From Sulfurimonas sp. (GTDB lineage: Bacteria; Campylobacterota; Campylobacteria; Campylobacterales; Sulfurimonadaceae), in assembly GCA_022712845.1 (NCBI GenBank), contig JAFLJV010000269.1:1-6563 (forward strand): a stretch of 6,563 bases of DNA. The letters are read 5' to 3'. Below the pieces are notes generated by a model. It saw only the letters and a list, made by a program, of their open reading frames with translations. It was not told the origin of the DNA and did not search any database. Of this stretch, positions 1 through 4,817 are shown one piece after another; position 1 is the first letter of the stretch, and every line of letters starts with the position of its first letter. The position numbers and the translations under genes were made by a program.

Positions 1-53
1 CCATTTTTCTTTGTCTCTTTGGAACTACAAGTTGGACAAATTTTTACACTTTT
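1..53 (-). pseudogene. 5' end of a zinc-ribbon transposase frame, cut by window edge
   Basis: Reading leftward from 53, the frame gives KSVKICPTCSSKETKKNG and runs off the window. CPTC followed by a KKNG-like stretch is the first half of the zinc ribbon that opens several transposases (IS1, IS1595 and IS1249/IS256-like groups). The frame is closed upstream by a TAA at 54-56 and has no ATG, GTG or TTG before the Cys pair. An ATG at 62-64 lies in another frame and stops after MSYKKV. One extra A in the A6 run (complement of 50-55) would join that ATG to the zinc ribbon, giving MSYKKS followed by VKICPTC. So this is either a frameshifted (dead) copy or one relying on slippage at the A run. The family is inferred from a very short stretch. 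Confidence 0.4.
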
Positions 54-114
54 TTATAGCTCATTGTAAATAAAACCTTTTTAGTCATTACTATACAGTA
101 CTTTCAAGCACTTC

Positions 115-142
115 TTAGCCTAAAAAATATTACTTTAAATCT
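115..142. repeat. 28-bp repeat, copy 1 (probable IS terminus)
   Basis: A stretch beginning TTAGCCTAAAAAATATTACT recurs at 288-315 in the same orientation: 24 bases identical, then one mismatch (A here, C in copy 2), then TCT. It lies about 50 bp upstream of the leftward transposase start, while copy 2 lies just after the stop of a rightward transposase remnant. Both positions are right-hand outer ends of an element, where the terminal inverted repeats of two oppositely oriented copies of one IS would read in the same direction. The identity is seen directly; the IS-terminus role is inference. Confidence 0.6.
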
Positions 143-283
143 GAAATTCCAAATACTACAAATACTCTGGATGGAGGAACTTTTTCTCCACTTAAAATAC
201 TCATTAAGATTCACAGAGGATTGAGTAAGAGTTTAAAGTTGAAACTAGTCGATGATTATCTTTTAAGTTATAAGAAAAAATGA
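143..283 (+). pseudogene. C-terminal remnant of a transposase
   Basis: The + frame reads SEIPNTTNTLDGGTFSP (143-190), then LKILIKIHRGLSKSLK and LKLVDDYLLSYKKK, ending at TGA 281-283. The pattern IPxTTN-xLDGG, then LK, then HRGLS is typical of the C-terminus of mutator/IS256-like DDE transposases of the IS1249 type. In IS256-like enzymes the last catalytic acidic residue lies in this Asn-rich stretch; here a D (in LDGG) takes the usual E/D place. The frame is blocked upstream by TAG at 116-118, and nothing resembling a transposase body precedes it in any + frame, so this is a 3' fragment. Codons 119-142 also stay open but coincide with the repeat, so the true junction is probably near 139-148. 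Exact family is uncertain. Confidence 0.6.
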
Positions 284-287
284 TTAT

Positions 288-315
288 TTAGCCTAAAAAA
301 TATTACTTTAACTCT
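288..315. repeat. 28-bp repeat, copy 2 (probable IS right terminus)
   Basis: Second copy of the sequence at 115-142, starting four bases after the stop codon of the transposase remnant. This is where the right terminal repeat of an IS with a rightward transposase is expected. The 100 bases that follow, up to the nucleotidyltransferase stop at 417, are AT-rich; I see no gene and no convincing GC-rich terminator hairpin there, only weak AT palindromes around 370-390. Confidence 0.6.
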
Positions 316-416
316 AATTATACAAATTGATACCTATTGCAGATTAATTATATTAACTGAGGGATAAAAGCTTAAATTTTTAAATTAGTTTGTAAAAGAA
401 TTTGATAGTTTTTTGA

Positions 417-977
417 CTATTTTTCTCGCTTTTCTTGCAGTCTATTTAGATATTGAGTATTAAATAATCTAAATTTATTTTCTTCTCCTTCATTTGTAGA
501 CCAATTTTGAATATTATTAATATCTATTTCATTATTTATTGCCACCAATAGTGCTTGCTCCAATGATCTATCATCATTCCAGAAATAAAAACCAGCTAGC
601 CTGTCTTTAACACAATCTGTGGGTGTTAATATCCTTAACACTCCATATTCTGTTTCTATCTCTGAAATTTCTTTTATCAATTCATTCCCTATAGCTAAAG
701 GGCTAGATGGAAATTCAACTGTATATACGATATCAGGGTGTGAAAAGTGCTTTCCTACTTTTTTGAAACCTAATTCTTTCATCTTTTGAATAATTTCTTT
801 ATTTTTAAATATGCTTTGATCAATTAAATCTATGTCCATAGACGTATATTCTCCAAAAGTATATATTTCAGCACAAAAGCCTCCAGATAAAGTTGTTTTA
901 ACATCAATATCAGAAAGCTGCTGACATAAGAAAGATGCTATTTCTATATTGTTCATTTTATTAAATTTCTGTTTCAA
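417..977 (-). CDS. nucleotidyltransferase-fold protein of a two-gene TA-like operon
   Basis: The protein has a nucleotidyltransferase (Pol beta/MNT-like) signature. Numbered from the in-frame ATG at 983, it shows GG at 34-35, the metal-binding pair D50-I-D52 within TSMDIDLID, and a possible third acidic residue E90 in YTVEF. It then has the conserved TPTDCVKDRL...FW stretch (120-135) and LEQALLVA, common in stand-alone NTases related to AbiEii/DUF6036-type proteins. No membrane segment is visible. It is the second gene of an operon behind a winged-helix protein, overlapping it by 17 nt. START: AAGGAG directly abuts the ATG at 983 (zero spacing) but sits 6 nt before a TTG at 977, so I chose the TTG (186 aa). 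An ATG at 956 has no ribosome-binding site. By analogy with wHTH/NTase pairs it may modify an RNA or protein target, or act as a toxin; the substrate cannot be read from sequence. Confidence 0.75.
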   Translation of the reverse strand: MKQKFNKMNNIEIASFLCQQLSDIDVKTTLSGGFCAEIYTFGEYTSMDIDLIDQSIFKNKEIIQKMKELGFKKVGKHFSHPDIVYTVEFPSSPLAIGNELIKEISEIETEYGVLRILTPTDCVKDRLAGFYFWNDDRSLEQALLVAINNEIDINNIQNWSTNEGEENKFRLFNTQYLNRLQEKREK

Positions 978-1323
978 AATCATCTCCTTTTAATATGTAG
1001 GGCTTATTTTTTTTTCTTGGTGCTGTCCTATTAAATGATAATTTTTTTTTCATATCATCAGGATAGGCATCTTTTGCTTTTTTGAGTAGCTCTATCAATT
1101 CTTTCATAAAGTAATATCTTGGATTAAATTTATATAACCTTGCTTTTCCGATTTGAAATCCAACAAGGACATCTCCTTCTTCAAGAGAATTTAACTGCTT
1201 TGTAATCTGCGAAGGATTTAAGTCGAAGAATCTAGCTATTTTACTAGCATAGCCTTCATTTTTTGACAAAAGATACTGTAATACAAGCTCTTTATCTTTT
1301 GAACCTAATAAAACTTTTAACAT
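961..1323 (-). CDS. winged-helix DNA-binding regulator, partner of the nucleotidyltransferase
   Basis: This 120-aa protein has an ArsR/MarR-like winged helix. A helical start (residues 9-20) leads to the helix-turn-helix YASKIARFFDLNPSQITKQL (25-44), then EEGDVLVGFQIGKARLYKFN (48-67) forming the wing, a helix at 72-86, and a basic tail RTAPRKKNK (99-107). I see no ligand or metal site, and the helix-turn-helix is the only recognisable function. The ATG is well placed, with AAAGGAGG 6 nt upstream. It overlaps the nucleotidyltransferase that follows. Pairs of this winged-helix type and an NTase recur in bacterial genomes, and the first gene usually acts as antitoxin and autorepressor; that role is inferred here. 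A 24-bp palindrome covering its promoter is the obvious candidate operator. Confidence 0.8.
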   Translation of the reverse strand: MLKVLLGSKDKELVLQYLLSKNEGYASKIARFFDLNPSQITKQLNSLEEGDVLVGFQIGKARLYKFNPRYYFMKELIELLKKAKDAYPDDMKKKLSFNRTAPRKKNKPYILKGDDFETEI

Positions 1324-1355
1324 CTTAAACCTCCTTTATGATTTATAATAACTAT

Positions 1356-1379
1356 ATTATAGTCTATATAAACTATAAT
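1356..1379. promoter_or_regulatory. 24-bp palindromic operator candidate over the promoter
   Basis: ATTATAGT (1356-1363) and ACTATAAT (1372-1379) are perfect inverted 8-bp arms. The 8-bp centre is itself symmetric except at its outermost pair, so 11 of 12 positions match. It runs from the -10 box to the first base of the -35 box, so a bound protein would block RNA polymerase. The likely ligand is the winged-helix protein encoded immediately downstream. Confidence 0.65.
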
Positions 1380-1384
1380 GTCAA
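1356..1384 (-). promoter_or_regulatory. consensus sigma-70 promoter of the winged-helix/NTase operon
   Basis: On the minus strand, TTGACA (1379-1384) and TATAAT (1356-1361) are separated by exactly 17 bp. This is a perfect consensus, unusual for Campylobacterota, where the -35 is normally poor. It lies 33 bp upstream of the regulator's ATG and points into the operon. Such a strong promoter fits a tightly repressed module. Confidence 0.85.
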
Positions 1385-1385
1385 T

Positions 1386-1400
1386 ATTACTCTCAGTAAT
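1386..1400. promoter_or_regulatory. second inverted repeat just upstream of the -35 box
   Basis: ATTACT (1386-1391) and AGTAAT (1395-1400) are perfect 6-bp arms around CTC, starting 2 bp upstream of the -35. The arms resemble the outer half-sites of the larger palindrome, so this may be an accessory operator. A separate 7-bp pair, CTCAGTA (1392-1398) with TACTGAG (1431-1437), overlaps it and could form a weak stem after the preceding gene; no T-run follows, so I do not call a terminator. Confidence 0.35.
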
Positions 1401-1439
1401 GGAGTGTTTCAATCCGCCTACTTTTCCCTATACTGAGGA

Positions 1440-1814
1440 CTATTCTGGATTATAGATGAGCCAATCGCCCCATGCATATAGTTTATTATATTTTTTCTGA
1501 AGACACCGTATATCATCGAGAGTATATTTTTCAATTCTATGAATAGTAGCTTGATCATAGTAATGTTTTTTATCTTCTATCCAATGTTTATGAGGCTGTG
1601 TTAAATCAATAAATAATTCATTGTACTCAATCCATGCATGACTCATTATTTTCTCATTTATGGTTATATTTGCATAGACAAGAACCACTTGGATCTCTCT
1701 CTTGGCAAAGAACAGGTAAACCAGAAAAGAAATATCAAAACATTTCCCTGCCCAATTAGTATCTTGGAATTGAGCTTTTAAATCATCTACATCTTGATTT
1801 GTTATTATATTCAT
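1440..1814 (-). CDS. small transglutaminase-like (Cys-His-Asp) protein, unknown role
   Basis: This 124-aa protein matches no family I can name with certainty. It shows GKCFDISFLVYLFF with C25 at the head of a hydrophobic helix, then a strand VVLVYANI (43-50), SHAWIEYNELFIDLTQ with H59 and D70, and an aromatic-rich C-terminus (W78, Y85-Y86, W115, W118). A Cys at a helix start followed by HAW-I/V-E and a strand ending in Asp is the catalytic pattern of transglutaminase-like cysteine enzymes, including the lasso-peptide leader protease domain (McjB C-terminal type). It has no signal peptide. The ATG has only a weak upstream site (TATAAG), but it sits 13 bp after the recombinase stop on the same strand, so it is probably co-transcribed and translated by coupling. 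It may be cargo of the island, for example a protease or peptide-modifying enzyme. The active-site reading is inference from motif spacing. Confidence 0.65.
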   Translation of the reverse strand: MNIITNQDVDDLKAQFQDTNWAGKCFDISFLVYLFFAKREIQVVLVYANITINEKIMSHAWIEYNELFIDLTQPHKHWIEDKKHYYDQATIHRIEKYTLDDIRCLQKKYNKLYAWGDWLIYNPE

Positions 1815-1827
1815 CTTATAAATAGTT

Positions 1828-2919
1828 TTAAAAACCTAAACTTTCAATTGATTCTCTTCCTGATTCTTTAGATAGTTTTGCATATCGCATTGTCGAGTTA
1901 ATATCTTTATGATTCATCAATCTCTGAATTGTAAATATAGGAGTACCATTAATCGCTAGGTGCGATGCAAATGTATGTCTCAAGGTGTGCACTACTATCC
2001 TATTTTTTCTATCATTTTTATCTATCTTAGTATTAAATAGATCATTAAGTTTCTTTGCCAGTAGTTTTTGCAGTTGTACTTGACTTCGTTTGAATAGTTG
2101 ATTATCATTTGTCTCAAATCTATGTGTAAGAAGAGATGCTAAACTATCACTTATAAATGTCTTGTATGTATCATCGAATTTAAAGTCTTTGATCGTAACT
2201 ATGTTATTACTAAACTCTACATCTTTATAAGTAATATTATAAACGCCCTGGAGTCTCGCTCCTGTATTTAAAAGCATCTTTGTAAAGATGTACAGCTCTT
2301 GATCATCTTCTACACTTTTATATAACACTTCAATCTCTTTAAGGTTTAGGTATTGTTCTCTGTTATTATCTACTTTAAGCGATTTAACTCTTTTTACTAT
2401 ATTCTCAATATTTTTTATTCTAGTATTTTGGATTGCATACTCAATTATTGTACTGAGTTGACCTGTCAAATTGTTTACAGTTTTTGCTGCACAAGATTCT
2501 ATTTTTTTTGATTGAAATCCTATAACGTCTTCTCTAGTTAATTTTTCTACCGGGATATCTCCGAAAACATCTTTGAGATGATTTTCAAATGCAGCCTTAT
2601 CAGCTTCTATATGTTTGTTGTGAAGCTTCTTATGTTCATAGTAATAATTAAATAATTTTTCTATACTATTATCTTTACTAAATCGTTTTTTTGAAGCAAT
2701 AGCTGGCGGTTCTTCTCCAAGTCGTTGCTTAGTTATAATCTCATTTCTTTTTTGATTACAGTACGCTTCACGAACACCTTCACTAAATTTACCAATTTTT
2801 AATTCTTTTGTTTTATTATCAATATCTTTATAAGTGATATAATACGTTTTATCTGATTTACTATTAGTCGTTGTATTTCTAAAATATACACCTATTAAAT
2901 TTGTTTTTATCCTTGACAT
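1828..2919 (-). CDS. tyrosine recombinase / island integrase
   Basis: This 363-aa site-specific integrase has an N-terminal arm-binding region (residues 1-70; YYITYKDIDNKTKELKIGKF is a typical beta-strand set), a core-binding SAM-like domain (about 82-175) and a catalytic domain (about 190-363). The active-site residues are R222 (TGARLQG), probably K253, H311-T-L-R314-H, H337 (LMNHKDIN) and the nucleophile Y346 (MRYAKLS). It would cut and rejoin DNA through a 3'-phosphotyrosine at the att core. The length is normal and the frame intact, so it may be functional. The ATG is preceded by AGGTTGGAAAG, with AGG 8 nt upstream. It lies about 150 bp from an orphan RNA-gene 3' end at 3066-3090, the expected attachment site. 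A small Cys-His-Asp gene follows in the same transcription unit. No excisionase gene is visible nearby. Confidence 0.95.
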   Translation of the reverse strand: MSRIKTNLIGVYFRNTTTNSKSDKTYYITYKDIDNKTKELKIGKFSEGVREAYCNQKRNEIITKQRLGEEPPAIASKKRFSKDNSIEKLFNYYYEHKKLHNKHIEADKAAFENHLKDVFGDIPVEKLTREDVIGFQSKKIESCAAKTVNNLTGQLSTIIEYAIQNTRIKNIENIVKRVKSLKVDNNREQYLNLKEIEVLYKSVEDDQELYIFTKMLLNTGARLQGVYNITYKDVEFSNNIVTIKDFKFDDTYKTFISDSLASLLTHRFETNDNQLFKRSQVQLQKLLAKKLNDLFNTKIDKNDRKNRIVVHTLRHTFASHLAINGTPIFTIQRLMNHKDINSTMRYAKLSKESGRESIESLGF

Positions 2920-2920
2920 C

Positions 2921-2941
2921 TTTCCAACCTATTTCCAACCT
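2921..2941. repeat. tandem 10-bp direct repeat at the integrase ribosome-binding site
   Basis: TTTCCAACCT occurs at 2921-2930 and again at 2932-2941, an 11-bp period (about one helical turn). On the coding strand this is AGGTTGGAAA twice, ending one base before the integrase ATG, so it duplicates the Shine-Dalgarno-like AGG. It could be a protein-binding site (excisionase or repressor) or a replication slip. Confidence 0.6.
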
Positions 2942-2950
2942 TAGAATGTG

Positions 2951-2979
2951 ATTATTGCATTTTTTGAGCTTTATTGCAA
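2951..2979 (-). promoter_or_regulatory. candidate integrase promoter
   Basis: On the minus strand, TTGCAA (2974-2979) and AATAAT (2951-2956) are 17 bp apart, with TG three bases before the -10. The position, about 30 bp upstream of the integrase ATG, suits an integrase promoter. Both boxes overlap TTATTGCA repeats, so integrase or an accessory protein bound there would control transcription. Confidence 0.5.
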
Positions 2980-3050
2980 GTTTAGGTATTTTAGGAAATG
3001 CCCTTATTAGTGCTATTTGAGCCTTATTGCATTGATTAAGGTTTATTACA
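2952..3050. repeat. repeated TTATTGCA octamers, probable integrase arm sites
   Basis: TTATTGCA occurs at 2952-2959, 2971-2978 and 3024-3031, with a one-mismatch form TTATTACA at 3043-3050. Two copies belong to a longer 16-bp repeat, TTTGAGCYTTATTGCA, at 2963-2978 and 3016-3031 (one mismatch, 53 bp apart). They fill the space between the integrase gene and the RNA-gene fragment, as arm-type sites do in lambda-like att regions. I see no gene in 2920-3060. Confidence 0.55.
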
Positions 3051-3065
3051 TAGTTATAGGAATTG

Positions 3066-3090
3066 GGTTCGATCCCGCACGTCTCCACCA
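3066..3090 (+). other. orphan 3' end of a tRNA or tmRNA gene: island attachment site
   Basis: The sequence reads G-G, T-loop TTCGATC, T-stem 3' strand CCGCA, acceptor 3' strand CGTCTCC, discriminator A, then CCA at 3088-3090. The matching acceptor 5' strand (GGAGACG or GGGGACG) and the D and anticodon arms are absent. The T-stem 5' side already mismatches (TTGGG instead of TGCGG), which puts the left limit of identity near 3066. This is what integration of a tRNA-targeting element leaves at its far end. The ending CGTCTCCACCA is typical of tmRNA (ssrA) genes but also fits some tRNA-Ser. With the fragment at the right, the intact gene should lie at the island's left end in the same orientation. 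Confidence 0.8.
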
Positions 3091-3207
3091 TCCCAATATT
3101 AATTTTTATCAAACTAAGAGGATACAGAAAAACAATCTAAGGTATAGACGTGTACCTACAGCTTGATATATATCGTTTTGTTAAGCAGAATTTTAAATTA
3201 AAAAAAA

Positions 3208-3438
3208 CTACCCTCTCTCTAAAAAAAGTCTGTATCCATTCGTATCAGGAGAAAGCGTAGCTTGAATTAGTCGCCAACCATCTTTATATAAAATTGATAG
3301 CGTAGTTTTTGAATCTTGAATATGAGGTGCAACATTCGTGCTACCACTTTGAGTATCTTGTTTTTTAATATCAGATATTTGGATTATTTCAGAATCCTCA
3401 TTGTATAGAATCGCGCAAAAGTATATTCGAATTTCCAT
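3208..3438 (-). CDS. small conserved-looking protein of unknown function
   Basis: This 76-aa protein has no signal peptide. It starts with strand-like segments (EIRIYFCAILY), then a polar middle with QDTQSGS (27-33), and ends in LSILYKDGWRLIQATLSP with a final RLFLERG. The GWxLIxA ... FLER ending resembles the tail of small DUF4177-like proteins (usually GWELVxV ... FKR), but the match is weak. The ATG is supported by AAGGA 8 nt upstream. It is the first gene outside the inferred island and is divergent from the globin across about 180 bp of very AT-rich DNA. After its stop the transcript reads into T8, but no GC-rich stem precedes it. Coding status is likely from the start site and composition; function is unknown. 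Confidence 0.6.
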   Translation of the reverse strand: MEIRIYFCAILYNEDSEIIQISDIKKQDTQSGSTNVAPHIQDSKTTLSILYKDGWRLIQATLSPDTNGYRLFLERG

Positions 3439-3617
3439 GTTATAAATCCTTAATTTAGTTTTTTTATATAAACAGTTAAAACTGCTTGATGTAACAATTG
3501 TATCTAAGTTTTAAAAAAAAATTCTTTAAGAGAATCATTCATCTATATTATTAAAGTATATTATTCAAAAGAGTACGTTACAATAAATTTTATACTTAAG
3601 AAGGTTTGATATACCCT

Positions 3618-4001
3618 ATGATACATAATGAAGTAACAAAAGAAAATTTAAATATTTTAGTCATTAAATTTTATACAAAAGTTTTAAAAGATGATTTAAT
3701 AGGACCGATCTTTACAGATGTATTAGGTAAAGATTTAAAAAGTGATACTTGGCAAACACACATTCAATTGTTAACTGACTTTTGGGCTTCAATTGCCTTA
3801 GGTGACTTTGCATATACAGGTAGCCCATTTGCTCCGCATGTTAAGTTAAGAGATAAGTTGAGTATAGAATCATTTGAACGATGGCTCAAACTCTTTTTTG
3901 AAACTCTAAATACAGTTTATAAGCCACTTCTAGCGCAACAGTTTCTCGCTAGAAGTAAAAATATTGCAGGTAACTTTATACGTAATCTAAATATTGACTA
4001 A
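3618..4001 (+). CDS. group III truncated haemoglobin (Ctb-like)
   Basis: This single-domain 2-over-2 globin of 127 aa binds haem and, in Campylobacter, the homologue Ctb is linked to oxygen handling and nitrosative stress. Taking the ATG at 3618 as residue 1, the key positions are the distal Tyr B10 Y19 (KFYTKV), E7 H48 (DTWQTHIQL), proximal F8 H74 (FAPHVKL) and W89 (ERWLKLFFE), all close to Ctb numbering. FWASIALGDFAYTGSPF is the typical group III E-F stretch. The frame is also open from a TTG at 3606, but AAGAAGG lies only 1-2 nt before it. The ATG is about 13 nt away, a long spacing, yet it gives the family's normal length. The protein is cytoplasmic. Its stop lies 3 bp from the stop of a convergent membrane-protein gene. 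I found no clear TTAAC-N4-GTTAA box of the Campylobacter NssR type upstream. Confidence 0.92.
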   Translation: MIHNEVTKENLNILVIKFYTKVLKDDLIGPIFTDVLGKDLKSDTWQTHIQLLTDFWASIALGDFAYTGSPFAPHVKLRDKLSIESFERWLKLFFETLNTVYKPLLAQQFLARSKNIAGNFIRNLNID

Positions 4002-4004
4002 ATT

Positions 4005-4388
4005 TTATTGTGAGGTAGGTACTGCTACGACATTATGTATATTTGTTTTGACAATCTTTGTTTTACTTATTATCTCTTCTTCTTTTTTTTCTTCTTTTGG
4101 AGAAACAAAACTTACTAAAGCTAAAAAGATAACTACTATAATTGTATACTCAACACTTCCTTTTTCATCATTTTTTTCACTTAATCCTAAATACAAAGTA
4201 TAAATAATAGAGATTATGAGATTAGTTAAAGCTACTAAAAAACCTATCGCTATCATAGAGCTAAACATACCAAGCTTATCGTCTAGCAACCTACTTATAA
4301 TCGCTAGTATAGAAAAAATTATATATACTATTAAAGAGCGTCTCCTATAAGATGATCCATTCCAATAATTTAATACTTTATCTTTCAT
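4005..4388 (-). CDS. three-segment membrane protein, unknown function
   Basis: This 127-aa inner-membrane protein starts at the ATG at 4388 (AAGGA about 6 nt upstream; an in-frame TTG at 4394 is too close to it). A basic stretch YRRR (14-17) precedes TM1 (about 19-35, LIVYIIFSILAIISRLL). TM2 (about 41-68) is long and Gly/Ala/Ile-rich, and TM3 is at about 80-95 (EYTIIVVIFLALVSF). It is followed by a highly charged segment KEEKKEEE and a polar tail ending VPTSQ. By the positive-inside rule the N-terminus is probably cytoplasmic. I do not recognise a family. Its 3' end abuts the globin gene (convergent, 3 bp), and its start is divergent from a small anchored protein. Confidence 0.6.
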   Translation of the reverse strand: MKDKVLNYWNGSSYRRRSLIVYIIFSILAIISRLLDDKLGMFSSMIAIGFLVALTNLIISIIYTLYLGLSEKNDEKGSVEYTIIVVIFLALVSFVSPKEEKKEEEIISKTKIVKTNIHNVVAVPTSQ

Positions 4389-4472
4389 TAACAATCCTTT
4401 TTAAAACTCTCGAAGTATATCAAACTTTAATATTAATACTGTTAGTATATAAGCTATCTCAAAGGCTTGCAC

Positions 4473-4706
4473 TTGAAATTATTAATTTGGCTGTCTATTA
4501 CAATAATCATCCTAAGCGTAGTAGCATATGGATTTTATGAAAAAAGTAGAAAAGAACAACTTTACAAAAATTTTAAAGCGAACAAAAAAATCATATGTGA
4601 TGATATTATTGTTAAAAAAAGTAATGGATGGAAAATCCGTAACAATAGATTTTTTACAAATGGCAAAATTATAAAAACCATAGTTTTTTGTAAAAGTTCT
4701 GATTAA
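4473..4706 (+). CDS. small membrane-anchored protein with two cysteines
   Basis: About 77 aa from a TTG at 4473, which has AAAGG 7 nt upstream; another in-frame TTG at 4467 sits too close to that site. The N-terminal hydrophobic helix LLIWLSITIIILSVVAYGFY acts as an uncleaved anchor or signal, followed by EKSRKEQ. A soluble stretch of about 50 residues follows, with ICDDIIVKKSNGWKIRN and a second cysteine near the end (IVFCKSSD). Two cysteines flanking a GWK-containing beta-rich segment could form a disulfide if the domain is periplasmic. I do not recognise the family. It is divergent from the three-TM protein; the 84-bp gap contains a small palindrome, ATACT-GTT-AGTAT (4436-4448). Confidence 0.55.
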   Translation: MKLLIWLSITIIILSVVAYGFYEKSRKEQLYKNFKANKKIICDDIIVKKSNGWKIRNNRFFTNGKIIKTIVFCKSSD

Positions 4707-4775
4707 AAAAGCTTCACTAGATTTAGTTTACTCATATTCTTAATTTATCTCAACTTTTAATAAGCCCTCAGCACT

Positions 4776-4788
4776 ATTTTTGTATAAT
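4776..4788 (+). promoter_or_regulatory. promoter of prs-lepA (extended -10)
   Basis: A T-run leads into TG-TATAAT (4781-4788). A T-rich stretch plus extended -10 and no recognisable -35 is the usual form of housekeeping promoters in Campylobacterota. It lies 29 bp upstream of the prs start, whose ribosome-binding site is AAAGGA (4807-4812), 5 nt before the ATG. Confidence 0.65.
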
Positions 4789-4817
4789 CGCGTATTAATT
4801 TATTCCAAAGGAATCCC

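Noticed and set aside
115..315. CRISPR or integron-cassette interpretation of the 28-bp direct repeat
   Set aside because: Only two copies, with a transposase remnant between them, and no attC-type paired core sites.
1440..1814. Lasso-peptide biosynthesis locus, from the McjB-like motif
   Set aside because: No precursor peptide, no asparagine-synthetase-like cyclase and no transporter within the window; the motif alone supports only a fold-level call.
2879..3112. Leftward open frame of 77 codons spanning the integrase start, the repeats and the attachment site
   Set aside because: It overlaps the integrase N-terminus in another frame and runs through the arm repeats and RNA-gene fragment; its composition looks non-coding.
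3439..3617. NssR/FNR-type operator upstream of the globin
   Set aside because: Only short palindromes were found (CAGTT-AA-AACTG at 3473-3484, ACAATTGT at 3494-3501, ATTCT...AGAAT at 3521-3535). None matches TTAAC-N4-GTTAA or TTGAT-N4-ATCAA.
3994..4203. Rightward open frame after the globin
   Set aside because: Lies wholly antisense to the three-TM membrane protein, whose start and ribosome-binding site are better.
4352..4540. Rightward hydrophobic open frame
   Set aside because: Overlaps two better-supported genes; its apparent hydrophobicity comes from AT-rich intergenic DNA and a frame-shifted reading of the anchor helix.
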